A stretch of 64,000 bases of DNA from SSF14 sp046331245 (GCA_046331245.1 JAXLRH010000006.1:124001-188000); one strand, 5' to 3'; shown: positions 31,100-40,153, counted from the first letter of the stretch. Translations and numbers: made by a program. The notes: generated by a model from the letters alone, not told the origin.

Positions 31100-31591
31100 A
31101 TGCCCGACACCCACCCACCCGACGAGGTGGCCGCCGCGCTCGCCTCGTACGTCGACCTACGCGAGCGGATCGGCCGTCACGAGGCGACCTGGACCGACCT
31201 CGCCGACCTGTTCACCGAGGACGCCGTCTACATCGACCCGGCGTGGGGTCGCCTCCAGGGACGCGACGAGCTGCTGCGCTTCTTCGACGAGTCGATGCGC
31301 GGCCTCGAGGACTGGGACTTCCCCATCGAGTACACGGCGATCTCCGGCGACACCGTCGTGATCAAGTGGTGGCAGCAGCTCCCCGCCACCCGCGACGACG
31401 GCAGCCGCTACACGCAGTCCGGCATCTCCACGCTGGTGTACGCCGGCGACGGCAGGTTCTCATACGAGGAGGACCTGCTCAACATGACCCACGTCATCGA
31501 GGACATCGTCGCGAGCGGCTGGCGGCCGGGCGCCGGGTTCATCCCCCCGCCCTCCGATCCCGACCGCAACTTCGCCCGGCCGGGCGCATGA
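31100..31591 (+). CDS. SnoaL-like / NTF2-family protein
   Basis: A 163-residue protein (ATWTDLADLFTEDAVYIDPAWGRLQGRDELLRFFDESM) with the acidic/aromatic pocket pattern of SnoaL-like domains. It overlaps the TauD gene by 4 bp (ATGA), so the two act together. It may bind or transform the same small molecule. The exact family is not resolved. Confidence 0.75.
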   Translation: MPDTHPPDEVAAALASYVDLRERIGRHEATWTDLADLFTEDAVYIDPAWGRLQGRDELLRFFDESMRGLEDWDFPIEYTAISGDTVVIKWWQQLPATRDDGSRYTQSGISTLVYAGDGRFSYEEDLLNMTHVIEDIVASGWRPGAGFIPPPSDPDRNFARPGA

Positions 31592-32550
31592 GCGCCTCGG
31601 ACACCGTCACCGACCGCGTCCCGGGATCCGGCCTCGCCGCGATGCGCGTCCGGCTCGACCCCTATCCCCTCCAGGTCGGCCCCGCCACCCACCTCGCTGC
31701 GGAGCGCGAGCGGTTGTCGGCCATCACCTTCGACCACTTCGACGTGCGACGAATGGGCGCGACCGTGGGCGCCGAGCTCCTCGGCGTCAACCTCACCACC
31801 GACCTGCCCGACGCCACGATCGACGAGATCGCCCGCGCCCTCGCCGAGTTCAAGGTGGTGTTCTTCCGCGACCAGCCCCTCACCGCCGACCAGCACGTGG
31901 CGTTCGCACGGCGCTTCGGCGACCTCGAGATCCACCCGTTCATCCCGTCCAATACGGGCCGTCCCGAGCTCGTGAGGTTCGAGAAGTCGGCCGAGGTCGC
32001 CGGCTACGAGAACGCCTGGCACCACGACGTGACGTGGCGCGAGTGCCCCTCGATGGGGGCGATCCTGCACGGGATCGACGTGCCCGACGTGGGCGGCGAC
32101 ACCCTCTTCTGCGACATGTACGCGGCGTACGAGGGGCTCGACGCCGCCACCAGGGAGCGCATCGAGCAGCTCGACGCGGTGCACGACTACATGCGCACGT
32201 TCGGAGCGTTCATCCCGCCGGACAAGATGGAGGAGACGCGGGCCCGGTTCCCGCAGGTCACCCACCCGCTCGTCTGCACCCATCCCGTCACCGGGCGGCG
32301 GCACCTCTACGCGAACCGGAACTTCGTGTCGCACGTCGTCGGCCTCGAGCCCGACGAGAGCACTGCCCTCCTCGACCTGATCTGCCGACAGAACGACTAC
32401 GGCGAGTACCAGTGCCGCTTCCGGTGGGAGCCCCACTCGGTCGCCTTCTGGGACAACCGTGCCGTGCAGCACTACGCGTCGAGCGACTACTGGCCGCAGA
32501 CGCGTGTGATGGAACGCGCCTCCGTCATCGGGACGCGCCCTGTCCGCTGA
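31588..32550 (+). CDS. TauD/TfdA-family Fe(II)/2-oxoglutarate dioxygenase
   Basis: A 320-residue dioxygenase. The iron triad is His145-x-Asp147 (WHHDVTWRECP) and His295 (AVQHYASSDY), with the family block VVFFRDQPLTADQHVAFARRFG. TauD members desulfonate taurine or cleave aryloxyalkanoates, and many are of unknown specificity. ATG 31588 is supported by the overlap with the SnoaL gene. Confidence 0.87.
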   Translation: MSASDTVTDRVPGSGLAAMRVRLDPYPLQVGPATHLAAERERLSAITFDHFDVRRMGATVGAELLGVNLTTDLPDATIDEIARALAEFKVVFFRDQPLTADQHVAFARRFGDLEIHPFIPSNTGRPELVRFEKSAEVAGYENAWHHDVTWRECPSMGAILHGIDVPDVGGDTLFCDMYAAYEGLDAATRERIEQLDAVHDYMRTFGAFIPPDKMEETRARFPQVTHPLVCTHPVTGRRHLYANRNFVSHVVGLEPDESTALLDLICRQNDYGEYQCRFRWEPHSVAFWDNRAVQHYASSDYWPQTRVMERASVIGTRPVR

Positions 32551-34462
32551 GTCACCCGGCCGGGTCCGCCTCGTCGCCGGCATCCTCGTCGTCGCCGCGC
32601 TCGCCGTCCTCGCCGCGATCCGTCTCACCGGTGGCTCCGACACGCTCGCCGGGCGGTCGGACACCTCGGCCGCGGCCCGCGGCGGCAGCACCACCGTGCC
32701 GCGTTCGTCGCCCACGTTCCCCACCACCACGGGGATGGAACCGCCGCTCGACGACCCGCCGTCGACCGCCACCAAGGCCGACCTGGACGGGCTCCACTTC
32801 ACCGACGTCACCACGTCCGCCGGACTCGACGCTCGCCAGTCCACGAAGTCGCTCACCGCGGACATGTCGATGACGTCCGGCGCGGCCGTCGCCGACGTCG
32901 ACGGTGACGGCGACGCCGACATCTACGTCACCCGCATCGGTCGGCCGAACTCGCTCTACATCAACGACGGGCGAGGCCACTTCACCGACACCGCCACGGC
33001 CGCCGGCGTCGACCGCGCCGGCGCCGTCGGGTCGAGCGCCGCGGCCTTCGCCGACATCGACGCCGACGGCTGCCCCGACCTCTACGTGAGCGGCGCCGGT
33101 GACCGCAAGCGGTCGAGCGAGGCCGCACTCCTCGTCAACGACTGCAACGGGCACTTCACCGACGAGACCGCCGCCCGCGGGGTCTCCCTCCCGGCGACCG
33201 ACGCCGACCTGGGCCCGCAGGGCCACGGCGTGACGTTCGCCGACTACGACCACGACGGCTTCCTCGACCTCCTGGTGCTGCACTGGGACCCGGCGTTCCT
33301 CGGCGGCGACGCTGCCGCGACGGCCTTCCGTGAGGTGCCCGACCCCTCGTCGATCTGCGAACGAATCGCGGCCACCCGTGCCGCCGGCATGGATCGCACG
33401 TCGTCCGCCGGCCCGAACCGCAGCCGCCTCTTCCACAACGACGGCACCGGCCACTTCACCGACGTCACCCAGGCGATGGGTCTGCCGCTCGACCAGATCG
33501 CCGGGTTCACCGGCCAATTCGTCGACGTGGACGGCGACGGGTGGGAGGACCTCGCGATCGCCGGCGACTTCTGCACCAGCCGCCTCTTCCACAACGACGC
33601 CGGCCAGAAGTTCGTCGACGTCACCGCCTCGGCCGGCGTCGGCACCGACGAGAACGGCATGGGCTCGGTGCTCCGCGACATCGACGGCGACGGGCACCCC
33701 GACTGGTTCGTCACGTCGATCGCGTTGCGCACCCGATCGGGCGAGTGTCCGACGCGCACCGGCAACACCGCCTGCAGCGGCAACCGCCTGTACGTGAACC
33801 AGGGCGACGGCACGTTCCGCGACCTCACCGACCGCTACGGCGTGAGGAACGGATGGTGGGGCTGGGGCGCGGCGATCGAGGACTTCGCCGACGACGGGCG
33901 CCTCCAGATCGCGCAGACCAACGGCTTCGTCGGGGAGGAGCAGCCGCGCAAGCGCTTCACCACCGACCCGATGCGCTTCTGGGTGCCGTCGGTGAAGGGC
34001 GCCACCGCAGGCGCACCCATGGTCGAGGCCGCGAAGCTCGCCGGGCTCGGCGTCGACGGCGTCGGGCACGGACTCGTCGCCTTCGACGCCGACGGGGACG
34101 GCGACCTCGACCTCCTCGTGGCGAACTTCGGCGATCCGCCCAACCTCTTCCGCAACGACCGTCGCAACCGTCACTGGCTCACCGTCCGCCTCGACGATCC
34201 CACGCGACCCGGCAACCGCCAGGGCATCGGCGCGCGGGTCGTCGTGACGCCGGTCGCCGGCGAGGCGTCGACCACCGGCTGGATCGGCACCGACGGCTCC
34301 TACGAGTCGCAGCGGATGCCCGAACTGCACGTCGGCCTGGGCAGGCGGGCGGCGACGGTGGCGACGGTCGAGGTGTGGTGGCCGGGAGCGACCACGCCCC
34401 AGGTGGTCGCCGACGTGCGGCCGGACCGGGTGCTGACCGTTACGCGCTCAGCTGGTCCGTGA
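32540..34462 (+). CDS. CRTAC1/UnbV-type FG-GAP (ASPIC) protein without a canonical start
   Basis: From the first GTG (32696) the protein has 588 residues of tandem FG-GAP/VCBS repeats with calcium-loop motifs such as DVDGDGDADIYV and DFADDGRLQ, ending with an ASPIC/UnbV domain (VGLGRRAATVATVEVWWPG). The frame is open from 32510, and the 50 codons before 32696 encode a clear hydrophobic signal or anchor segment (VRLVAGILVVAALAVLAAIRL) with no ATG, GTG or TTG; CTG 32540 is the best candidate. Family members are extracellular and associate with UnbU-like proteins, here convergent next to it. Confidence 0.75.
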   Translation: MSAESPGRVRLVAGILVVAALAVLAAIRLTGGSDTLAGRSDTSAAARGGSTTVPRSSPTFPTTTGMEPPLDDPPSTATKADLDGLHFTDVTTSAGLDARQSTKSLTADMSMTSGAAVADVDGDGDADIYVTRIGRPNSLYINDGRGHFTDTATAAGVDRAGAVGSSAAAFADIDADGCPDLYVSGAGDRKRSSEAALLVNDCNGHFTDETAARGVSLPATDADLGPQGHGVTFADYDHDGFLDLLVLHWDPAFLGGDAAATAFREVPDPSSICERIAATRAAGMDRTSSAGPNRSRLFHNDGTGHFTDVTQAMGLPLDQIAGFTGQFVDVDGDGWEDLAIAGDFCTSRLFHNDAGQKFVDVTASAGVGTDENGMGSVLRDIDGDGHPDWFVTSIALRTRSGECPTRTGNTACSGNRLYVNQGDGTFRDLTDRYGVRNGWWGWGAAIEDFADDGRLQIAQTNGFVGEEQPRKRFTTDPMRFWVPSVKGATAGAPMVEAAKLAGLGVDGVGHGLVAFDADGDGDLDLLVANFGDPPNLFRNDRRNRHWLTVRLDDPTRPGNRQGIGARVVVTPVAGEASTTGWIGTDGSYESQRMPELHVGLGRRAATVATVEVWWPGATTPQVVADVRPDRVLTVTRSAGP

Positions 34463-36011
34463 CCACGAAGTAACGACCGGCGTCGATCAGCACGAAGGAG
34501 CCGCGGAACGGCGCCGGGCGACCACTGCCGTGCTGCACCGTGCCCGTGGCGGTGATGCCCAGTCGCGGGGCCGCCTGGGGCGCGTCCGGGTCCCGGAGCA
34601 GCACGACCGACATGGCGTCGAAGACGTAGCCGTCGACGTCGTCGGTCGTGACCGGGCCCTTCTTCAGTCGCGCCGTGTCCTCGGCCAGGCGGGCGCCGGC
34701 GACGGCGGTCGCCAGCTGTGCCGGGTCGGCGGCGCGCATCGCCACCGGCTCGATGATCAACGCCTCGATCAGGCTGCGCCCCATGCGGTCGGCCGTCGCC
34801 TGCGACAGGGGCGGCTGGGTGCGCCGGGCCGAGTCGTCGATCGTCACCGCCGGCACGAGCTTCGGGGAGAGCTCGATCTTGGGCCGCGGCCCGGCCTCGG
34901 CGGCCAACGCCTGGGTTCGCGTGTCGGCCGTGACCCGGGGCTCGCGCGCCCCGCTCCCCGCCAGCACCGTGCCCCCCAGGAAGGCGGCGACGAGGAGGAC
35001 GCCCGCCGAGCTGCGCCGAAGCGTGGCCGGTGAGCCGTACGGCGAGGTGCGAATCCAGGCGCCGAGGCGGTCGCGCCCGCTGTCGAGCGCCGGCGACCAC
35101 CGGTCGAACAACGGTCGCGCCGCGCACACGACGACGAGCGCCCCGAGGATCGCGACCTTCGTCGCGAACTCGGTCGTCTGCGGCGCCACCAGCAGCGTCG
35201 CGAGGACGCCGACGCCGACGCCGTGACCGACGCGGGCGACGCGACCGGACGGGATCGTTCGCGGGTCGGTGATCATGAAGAAGCAGAAGACGAGGATCTC
35301 GGGCGACGACAGGAGCACCCACCAGTAGGACGCGCCGCACACCGGCGCGCCGTTCCACCGGGCCGAGACGCAGTGGCCGCTCGCGGAGAGCACCCCGGTA
35401 CCGGCGGCGAACGTCACCCAGAACGCGACGGCGACCGAGAGCAGCCGTTGCCGGCGCGTGACCATCAGCCCGCCGAGCCCGATCACGACGAGCGCGGCGA
35501 CGATGCCGGGCGACACCGGCCCCCACCAGAGGTCCTGCGGGTCGGCGTACTTCGAGCCGAGGATGAGGAAGCACACGACGAGGCCGATGTTCGACGGGTT
35601 GAACAGGTGACGGTCGCCGACCCGGATGAGGTACTTCGACAGGAGCGAGATCGCCGCGACGGCGACGAAGATGTGGGCGCCGCGCAGACTCCACCAGTCG
35701 CCGTGCTCGGTGCCCGGCACCCGCAGGATGAACGCCACCCCGTTGCCGGTGAGGAGCGCGCTCGCCGGCCACATCACCACCCGTCGCTGCCAGAACGCGA
35801 TCGACATCTCGAGCAGGGCGCAGGTACCGAGCGACACGAGGATCTGCGCGATCGACAGCTCGAACCCGAGCACCGTCTGGCCGAGCGCCTGCAGCGAGAA
35901 GATCACCGACGCCAGGTGCAGGCGCGGGTCGCTGAGCTTCGGGAGCAGCAGCGGGTACCGGTGCGCCCCGACTCCGATGGAGCGGGTCGGGGGCGTGGCG
36001 ACCGAGACCAT
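34440..36011 (-). CDS. UnbU-like RnfD/NqrB-related membrane protein
   Basis: A 523-residue protein with 8-10 hydrophobic helices over the first 340 residues, matching RnfD/NqrB-type proteins (SLLSKYLIRVGDRHLFNPSNIGL is the FMN-site-like block). Typical RnfD is part of an ion-pumping electron transfer complex, but no other Rnf subunits are present. The C-terminal 180 residues form a soluble extension. In enediyne clusters an UnbU protein of this type is paired with UnbV, the gene it converges with here by 23 bp. ATG 36011 follows the regulator by 10 bp. Confidence 0.75.
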   Translation of the reverse strand: MVSVATPPTRSIGVGAHRYPLLLPKLSDPRLHLASVIFSLQALGQTVLGFELSIAQILVSLGTCALLEMSIAFWQRRVVMWPASALLTGNGVAFILRVPGTEHGDWWSLRGAHIFVAVAAISLLSKYLIRVGDRHLFNPSNIGLVVCFLILGSKYADPQDLWWGPVSPGIVAALVVIGLGGLMVTRRQRLLSVAVAFWVTFAAGTGVLSASGHCVSARWNGAPVCGASYWWVLLSSPEILVFCFFMITDPRTIPSGRVARVGHGVGVGVLATLLVAPQTTEFATKVAILGALVVVCAARPLFDRWSPALDSGRDRLGAWIRTSPYGSPATLRRSSAGVLLVAAFLGGTVLAGSGAREPRVTADTRTQALAAEAGPRPKIELSPKLVPAVTIDDSARRTQPPLSQATADRMGRSLIEALIIEPVAMRAADPAQLATAVAGARLAEDTARLKKGPVTTDDVDGYVFDAMSVVLLRDPDAPQAAPRLGITATGTVQHGSGRPAPFRGSFVLIDAGRYFVVTDQLSA

Positions 36012-36021
36012 GTGGCTCAGG

Positions 36022-36705
36022 TTACGCAGATCCCCCCGTCGTGCCACGTGTGATCTCGTAGCTGCACGAATGGTCACCGGCCATCATGTGGGTCGTCCGC
36101 TCGACCGACGCGTCGGGCAGCACCGCCCGGATGAACTCGATCTCGCTCGAGCATGCGTGCGGGTGCTCGCGGGCCACCGAGAGGATGGCGCAGTTGTGCT
36201 CGGTGACGCGGAACCGGTCGCGGTCGATCTGCTGCACGTCGGCGAGGTAGCCGTCCTCGTCGAGGATGGCCGCCAGCTCGCGCACGCGGGCGGCGAAGCC
36301 GCGACGCTTGGCGACCCGTGCCCGGCCCGCTGCGATTCGATCGTCCCGGCGGCGGACGAACACCTGGGTCACCGCCTCGGGCTCGAGGTAGCCGAGGATC
36401 TGGTTGGTGAGCTCGCCGTACGCCTTCGGGAACAGCGACTCCGCACGTTCGGTGAGCCGATGGACGTTGCCGCTCGGACCGCGGCGTCCGTCGACGCGCG
36501 GCGCCGACGACGAGGCCACCAGACCCGCGTCGACCAGCGCGGCGAGGTGCTGCCGAACACCGGACAGCGTGATGCCGAGCGCACCGGCGAGCTGTTCCGC
36601 CGTGGCCTCGCCGCGACGGCGGATCGCGTAGAGCACCGACCGCTGGGCGTCGGTGAACGGCTCGGGTGCGGGCACCGGCCCGTCGCTCGCGGTCACGACG
36701 ACCAT
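36022..36705 (-). CDS. winged-helix regulator with C-terminal cysteine cluster (SufR-like)
   Basis: A 227-residue protein with an ArsR/DeoR-type N-terminal winged helix (EATAEQLAGALGITLSGVRQHLAALVDAGLV) and a C-terminal domain with three cysteines: Cys in EHNCAIL, Cys in HACSSEI 12 residues later, and Cys in GDHSCSY 28 residues after that, where SufR-type proteins have four. The third position holds a His (THMMAGD), a plausible alternative ligand. It is likely an Fe-S-sensing regulator. It lies between queA and the UnbU gene on one strand. Confidence 0.78.
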   Translation of the reverse strand: MVVVTASDGPVPAPEPFTDAQRSVLYAIRRRGEATAEQLAGALGITLSGVRQHLAALVDAGLVASSSAPRVDGRRGPSGNVHRLTERAESLFPKAYGELTNQILGYLEPEAVTQVFVRRRDDRIAAGRARVAKRRGFAARVRELAAILDEDGYLADVQQIDRDRFRVTEHNCAILSVAREHPHACSSEIEFIRAVLPDASVERTTHMMAGDHSCSYEITRGTTGGSA

Positions 36706-36709
36706 CGTG

Positions 36710-37756
36710 TCACGCCCGCTCCGCGAGCAGCAGATGGCTGTCGCCGAACTCGTGCCATCGGTACCCGGCGGCGAGCGCCTCGGGGTAGGCGATCTCGAGC
36801 GGCCGGCGACCGGCCACGGCCTCGAGCATCTGGAGGTGCGTCGCCTCCGGCTCGTGCCAGCCCGTGAGCAGCCCGTCGACCGCACGCACCCCGCGTTCCG
36901 GCGTGATCACGAGATCGGTCCAGCCGTCGCCCGCGTGCGTGACGCCGTCGCCGTCGGTCACGGTCTCGAGCGCACGCACCACGGTCGTGCCGATGGCGAC
37001 GACCCGGCGGCCGGCGGCGCGGGCCGCGTTCACCCGCCGGGCCGTCTCGACCGGCACGCGGTACCGCTCCGGGTAGGGCATCTCGCCGCCTTCGAGCGAC
37101 GCGACGCCGGTGTGGAGGACGAGTGGCGTGACGGCCACGCCACGGGCGACGAGGGAGGTGATCACCTCGGCCGTGACCGGCCGCCCGGCCGACGGCATCT
37201 CGGCCGAGCCGGCCTCGATCGCGTAGGCGTTCCGGTAGGCGTCGATGGGCCAGGTGGCGGGCACATACCGGTAGCGGATCGGGTGCCCCCACCGGTCGAG
37301 GTACTCGACCACCGGCTCGCCGAGGTCGATCGACGCCACCCACAGCCGCGTCGAGCCGGGCATGTGTCCGAGCAGGTGCACCTGCACCCGGCCCGGCAAC
37401 CCGAGCGTGACGCCGGCGAAGTCGCCGTCGTGTGGACGGGTCGCGGCGCCGTCGACGGGTCGCCGCACCTCGACCAGCCAGAGGCCGGTGGGGAGCTCGG
37501 TCGAGAAGTGGACCACGACGAACTCGCCCGACGGGGTCGCCGCGTCGACGGCCGCCGGCACCGTCGCCGACGTGTTGACCACGACGAGGTCGCCCGGATC
37601 CAGGAAGCGCGCGAGCTCGCTCGCCCGGGCGTGGACGGGCTCGCGCTCGCCGACCGAGACCATGAGCCTGACGGCGTCGCGCCGGCCGAGCGTCAGCTCC
37701 GGCGGCTGGGTGGCCTCGAGCTCGGGAGGAAGGGTGAACCGGAGCGGGTCGGTCAT
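36710..37756 (-). CDS. queA: S-adenosylmethionine:tRNA ribosyltransferase-isomerase
   Basis: A 348-residue enzyme of queuosine biosynthesis, catalysing transfer and isomerisation of the SAM ribosyl group onto tRNA. RFTLPPELEATQPPEL, RDAVRLMVS, GTTVVRALETV and VDGLLTGWHEPEATHL are conserved blocks. The frame is also open to GTG 37795 through a 12-bp tandem repeat that would add a meaningless TGGV peptide, so ATG 37756 is preferred. Actinobacterial QueA-like proteins of this type often lack other queuosine genes nearby, as here. Confidence 0.88.
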   Translation of the reverse strand: MTDPLRFTLPPELEATQPPELTLGRRDAVRLMVSVGEREPVHARASELARFLDPGDLVVVNTSATVPAAVDAATPSGEFVVVHFSTELPTGLWLVEVRRPVDGAATRPHDGDFAGVTLGLPGRVQVHLLGHMPGSTRLWVASIDLGEPVVEYLDRWGHPIRYRYVPATWPIDAYRNAYAIEAGSAEMPSAGRPVTAEVITSLVARGVAVTPLVLHTGVASLEGGEMPYPERYRVPVETARRVNAARAAGRRVVAIGTTVVRALETVTDGDGVTHAGDGWTDLVITPERGVRAVDGLLTGWHEPEATHLQMLEAVAGRRPLEIAYPEALAAGYRWHEFGDSHLLLAERA

Positions 37757-37791
37757 CACCACGCCGGTTACGCCGCCGGTCACGCCGCCGG

Positions 37792-38487
37792 TCACGAGAC
37801 CGCCTCCGGCGCGAGCTCACGGGCGCGGTACCGGCCCGACGGCTCGCTCCCCTCGATGAGGGCCAGCAAGCCGGGAACGCTGTCGACGGCCGGCGGGCGG
37901 TCGGAGATGTCCTCACCGGGGAAGGCGGCCTGGTGCATCGCCGTTCGCATGTCGCCCGGATCGACGGTGAGCACGCGCAGATCGGGACGCTCGACGGCGA
38001 GGACCGCGCCGAGATGGTCCAGGGCCGCCTTCGTGACGCCGTACACACCCCAGCCCTCGTACGCCTCGACGGACGCGTCGGACGTGATGTTCACGACGGT
38101 CGCACCCGGTGCGAGCCGGTCGGCAGCGGCCTGCACCACGCCGAGCGGTGCGACGGTGTTGACCTCGAAGAGCCAGACGAGCTCGGCGGGATCGACCTCC
38201 AGCAGCGCGGGCAGCGGGGTGGGCCCAAGTCCGCCGGCGTTGTTGACGACGAGGTCGATCCTCGGGCCGGCGGCCTCGGCGAGGGCGACGCGGTGTGCGG
38301 GATCGACGACGTCGCCGGTCACCGCCACCGCGGACGGGGCGAGGTCGTCGAGGGCTGCGTGGAGGGCGTCGCCGTCGCGGCCGTCGGCCACGACCCTCCA
38401 TCCCCGCACCACGAGCGCGCGGGTGAGCTCGAGACCGAGCCCCCTCGACGCTCCGGTGACGATCGCTGTCGGAGATTCTGCGTGCAT
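37792..38487 (-). CDS. short-chain dehydrogenase/reductase
   Basis: A 231-residue SDR. TGASRGLGLE is the nucleotide-binding glycine motif, NNAGG the structural motif and YGVTKAALDHL the catalytic Tyr-x3-Lys. The start is ATG 38487, with GGGAG six bases upstream. It is divergent from the Gdt1-like gene, with a 24-bp palindrome in between. Substrate unknown. Confidence 0.88.
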   Translation of the reverse strand: MHAESPTAIVTGASRGLGLELTRALVVRGWRVVADGRDGDALHAALDDLAPSAVAVTGDVVDPAHRVALAEAAGPRIDLVVNNAGGLGPTPLPALLEVDPAELVWLFEVNTVAPLGVVQAAADRLAPGATVVNITSDASVEAYEGWGVYGVTKAALDHLGAVLAVERPDLRVLTVDPGDMRTAMHQAAFPGEDISDRPPAVDSVPGLLALIEGSEPSGRYRARELAPEAVS

Positions 38488-38513
38488 GGGAGGCTCCCTT
38501 CGTCGTGGAGCCA

Positions 38514-38537
38514 ATAGAACAGTGATCACTGTTGTAT
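38514..38537. promoter_or_regulatory. 24-bp palindromic operator in a divergent gap
   Basis: The core AACAGTGATCACTGTT (38518-38533) is a perfect 16-bp palindrome and the symmetry extends to ATA...TAT on both sides. It lies between the SDR and Gdt1-like start codons. No TetR or similar gene is adjacent. Confidence 0.6.
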
Positions 38538-38576
38538 TTATTCCGGGCCTTCGGAAACGATGCAAGACTCCGGGCG

Positions 38577-39191
38577 ATGTCGATCCGGGCACTGCTCCAG
38601 GCGTTCGCCACCGTCTTCCCGGCCGAGCTCCCCGACAAGACGATGGTGGCGACCATCGTCCTCGTCACCCGCTACCGCACCCCGCTCCCCGTGTGGATCG
38701 GCGCCGTGCTCGCCTTCTCGGTGCACGTCGTCGTCGCCGTCGCCGCAGGAACCGCCATCAGCCTCCTGCCGAAGACGCCCGTGCAGCTCGCGGTCGCCGC
38801 GCTCTTCCTCATCGGCGCCGCGCTGCTGTTCCGGGAGGGCCGCCGAGCGTCCCCGGGCGAGATGGACCGCGAGGTCGCTGAGGAGCTCGGGGACGAACCT
38901 CCGGCCGAGGCGACGAGCTCGCCGCTCACCGCGGTGGCCGGCAGCTTCGCGCTGATCATCGTCGCCGAGTGGGGCGACCTCACCCAGCTCGCGACGGCAA
39001 GCCTCGCCGCCAAGAGCGGCGACGCGCTCGCCACCGGCGTCGGGGCGCTGGCTGCGCTCGCCTCGGTTGCCGGCATCGCCGCGACGTTCGGTCGCCAACT
39101 GGTCGCCCGCGTTCCCATCTGGCGTATCAACTACATCGGCGCCGCGGTGTTCGCCGCGCTCGCCGTCTGGACGCTGGTCGAACTCGCCTGA
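38577..39191 (+). CDS. TMEM165/GDT1-family cation exporter
   Basis: A 204-residue membrane protein with six hydrophobic segments in two halves, each carrying the E-x-x-D-K/T family motif: PAELPDKTMVATIV and IVAEWGDLTQLAT. Bacterial members export Mn2+ or Ca2+ (for example MneA-like). A 40-residue acidic loop separates the halves. It may be controlled by the upstream palindrome. Confidence 0.85.
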   Translation: MSIRALLQAFATVFPAELPDKTMVATIVLVTRYRTPLPVWIGAVLAFSVHVVVAVAAGTAISLLPKTPVQLAVAALFLIGAALLFREGRRASPGEMDREVAEELGDEPPAEATSSPLTAVAGSFALIIVAEWGDLTQLATASLAAKSGDALATGVGALAALASVAGIAATFGRQLVARVPIWRINYIGAAVFAALAVWTLVELA

Positions 39192-39202
39192 CGCCGGGCC
39201 CG

Positions 39203-40153
39203 TCAGTAGCCGGGCGCCGGCTGCCACAGATGGAACTCGCGACCCTGGTCGTCGCGGCACACGACGTCACCGCCGGACTCGTAGGACGCCTCGCCGACGA
39301 CGGTTCCCCCGAGCTCGACCACCCGCCGAGCGCTGGCAGCCGCGTCCGGAACCCGGAAGTAGAGCACCGGTGCGGTCTCGCTCCCGTCGGGGGTGAAGCC
39401 CATCGGGAGACGGGTGTTCGCGATGTGGGCGTACCCGTCGCCGGCGTTGCCGGGCTCGGTCGTCCATCCGAACAGCGCGCCGTAGAACCGCGAGGCGACC
39501 GCCGTGTCGACCGTGCCGATCGTGAGGTAGCCCAGCTCCACCGGCGCCGACGCGCCCTCCCCCGCCACGACCGTGAAGCCGTCCATGCGCTCGTCGATCT
39601 CGGCGAGGGTCGGCGTGGCCACCGGCGTCTGGATCATCCAGCGGTGCCCGAACGGGTCGACGATCGTGCACGACCGCTCGCCGTACGGCTGGTCGGCGGG
39701 TTCGCGCTGCACGACCGCGCCGCGGGCGACGGCGCGTCCGAAGACCGCGTCGACGTCGTCGACGGTGAGGTTCATCGACACCGACGGCAGCGATGTCCCC
39801 GGCGCATCGACGCCGCTGTCGGGATAGGGGTCCGACAGCATGATCGTCGCGCCGCCGATCGACAGCTCGGCGTGCCCGATCCGGCCGTCGTCACCGGTGT
39901 AGCGGACGGTCTCGGTCGCGCCGAGGACGTCGGCGTACCAGCGCATCGCGCTCGAGGCGTCGGCGACGCAGAGGTAGGGAACGACGGACGAGGTCATGGT
40001 GGTGCTCCGATCTGGGAGGCGGATCGACGGGATGTCGGCAGAGGTCGGCGGGACGGCGAGGGCCGCCTCCACCCGGGTGCGGAGGAGATGGGCGAACCGC
40101 GCCGACGGGGCGATCGGCCCGTCGGAGCGGCGCAGCTGCTCGAAGGGAGTCAC
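39203..40153 (-). CDS. two-module VOC protein coupled to an ECF sigma factor
   Basis: A 316-residue protein. Residues 1-50 (starting TPFEQLRRSDGPIAP) form an N-terminal helical extension seen in VOC proteins encoded next to sigma factors. Two VOC modules follow (VVPYLCVADASSAMRWYADVLGA; ELGYLTIGTVDTAVASRFYGALFGW) of the PhnB-like type; metal ligands are incomplete, so it may bind rather than transform a ligand. GTG 40153 overlaps the sigma factor stop (GTGA). Confidence 0.82.
   Translation of the reverse strand: MTPFEQLRRSDGPIAPSARFAHLLRTRVEAALAVPPTSADIPSIRLPDRSTTMTSSVVPYLCVADASSAMRWYADVLGATETVRYTGDDGRIGHAELSIGGATIMLSDPYPDSGVDAPGTSLPSVSMNLTVDDVDAVFGRAVARGAVVQREPADQPYGERSCTIVDPFGHRWMIQTPVATPTLAEIDERMDGFTVVAGEGASAPVELGYLTIGTVDTAVASRFYGALFGWTTEPGNAGDGYAHIANTRLPMGFTPDGSETAPVLYFRVPDAAASARRVVELGGTVVGEASYESGGDVVCRDDQGREFHLWQPAPGY

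Noticed and set aside
34440..36011. Full Rnf complex locus
   Set aside because: Only the RnfD-like subunit is found; no RnfA, B, C, E or G genes flank it.
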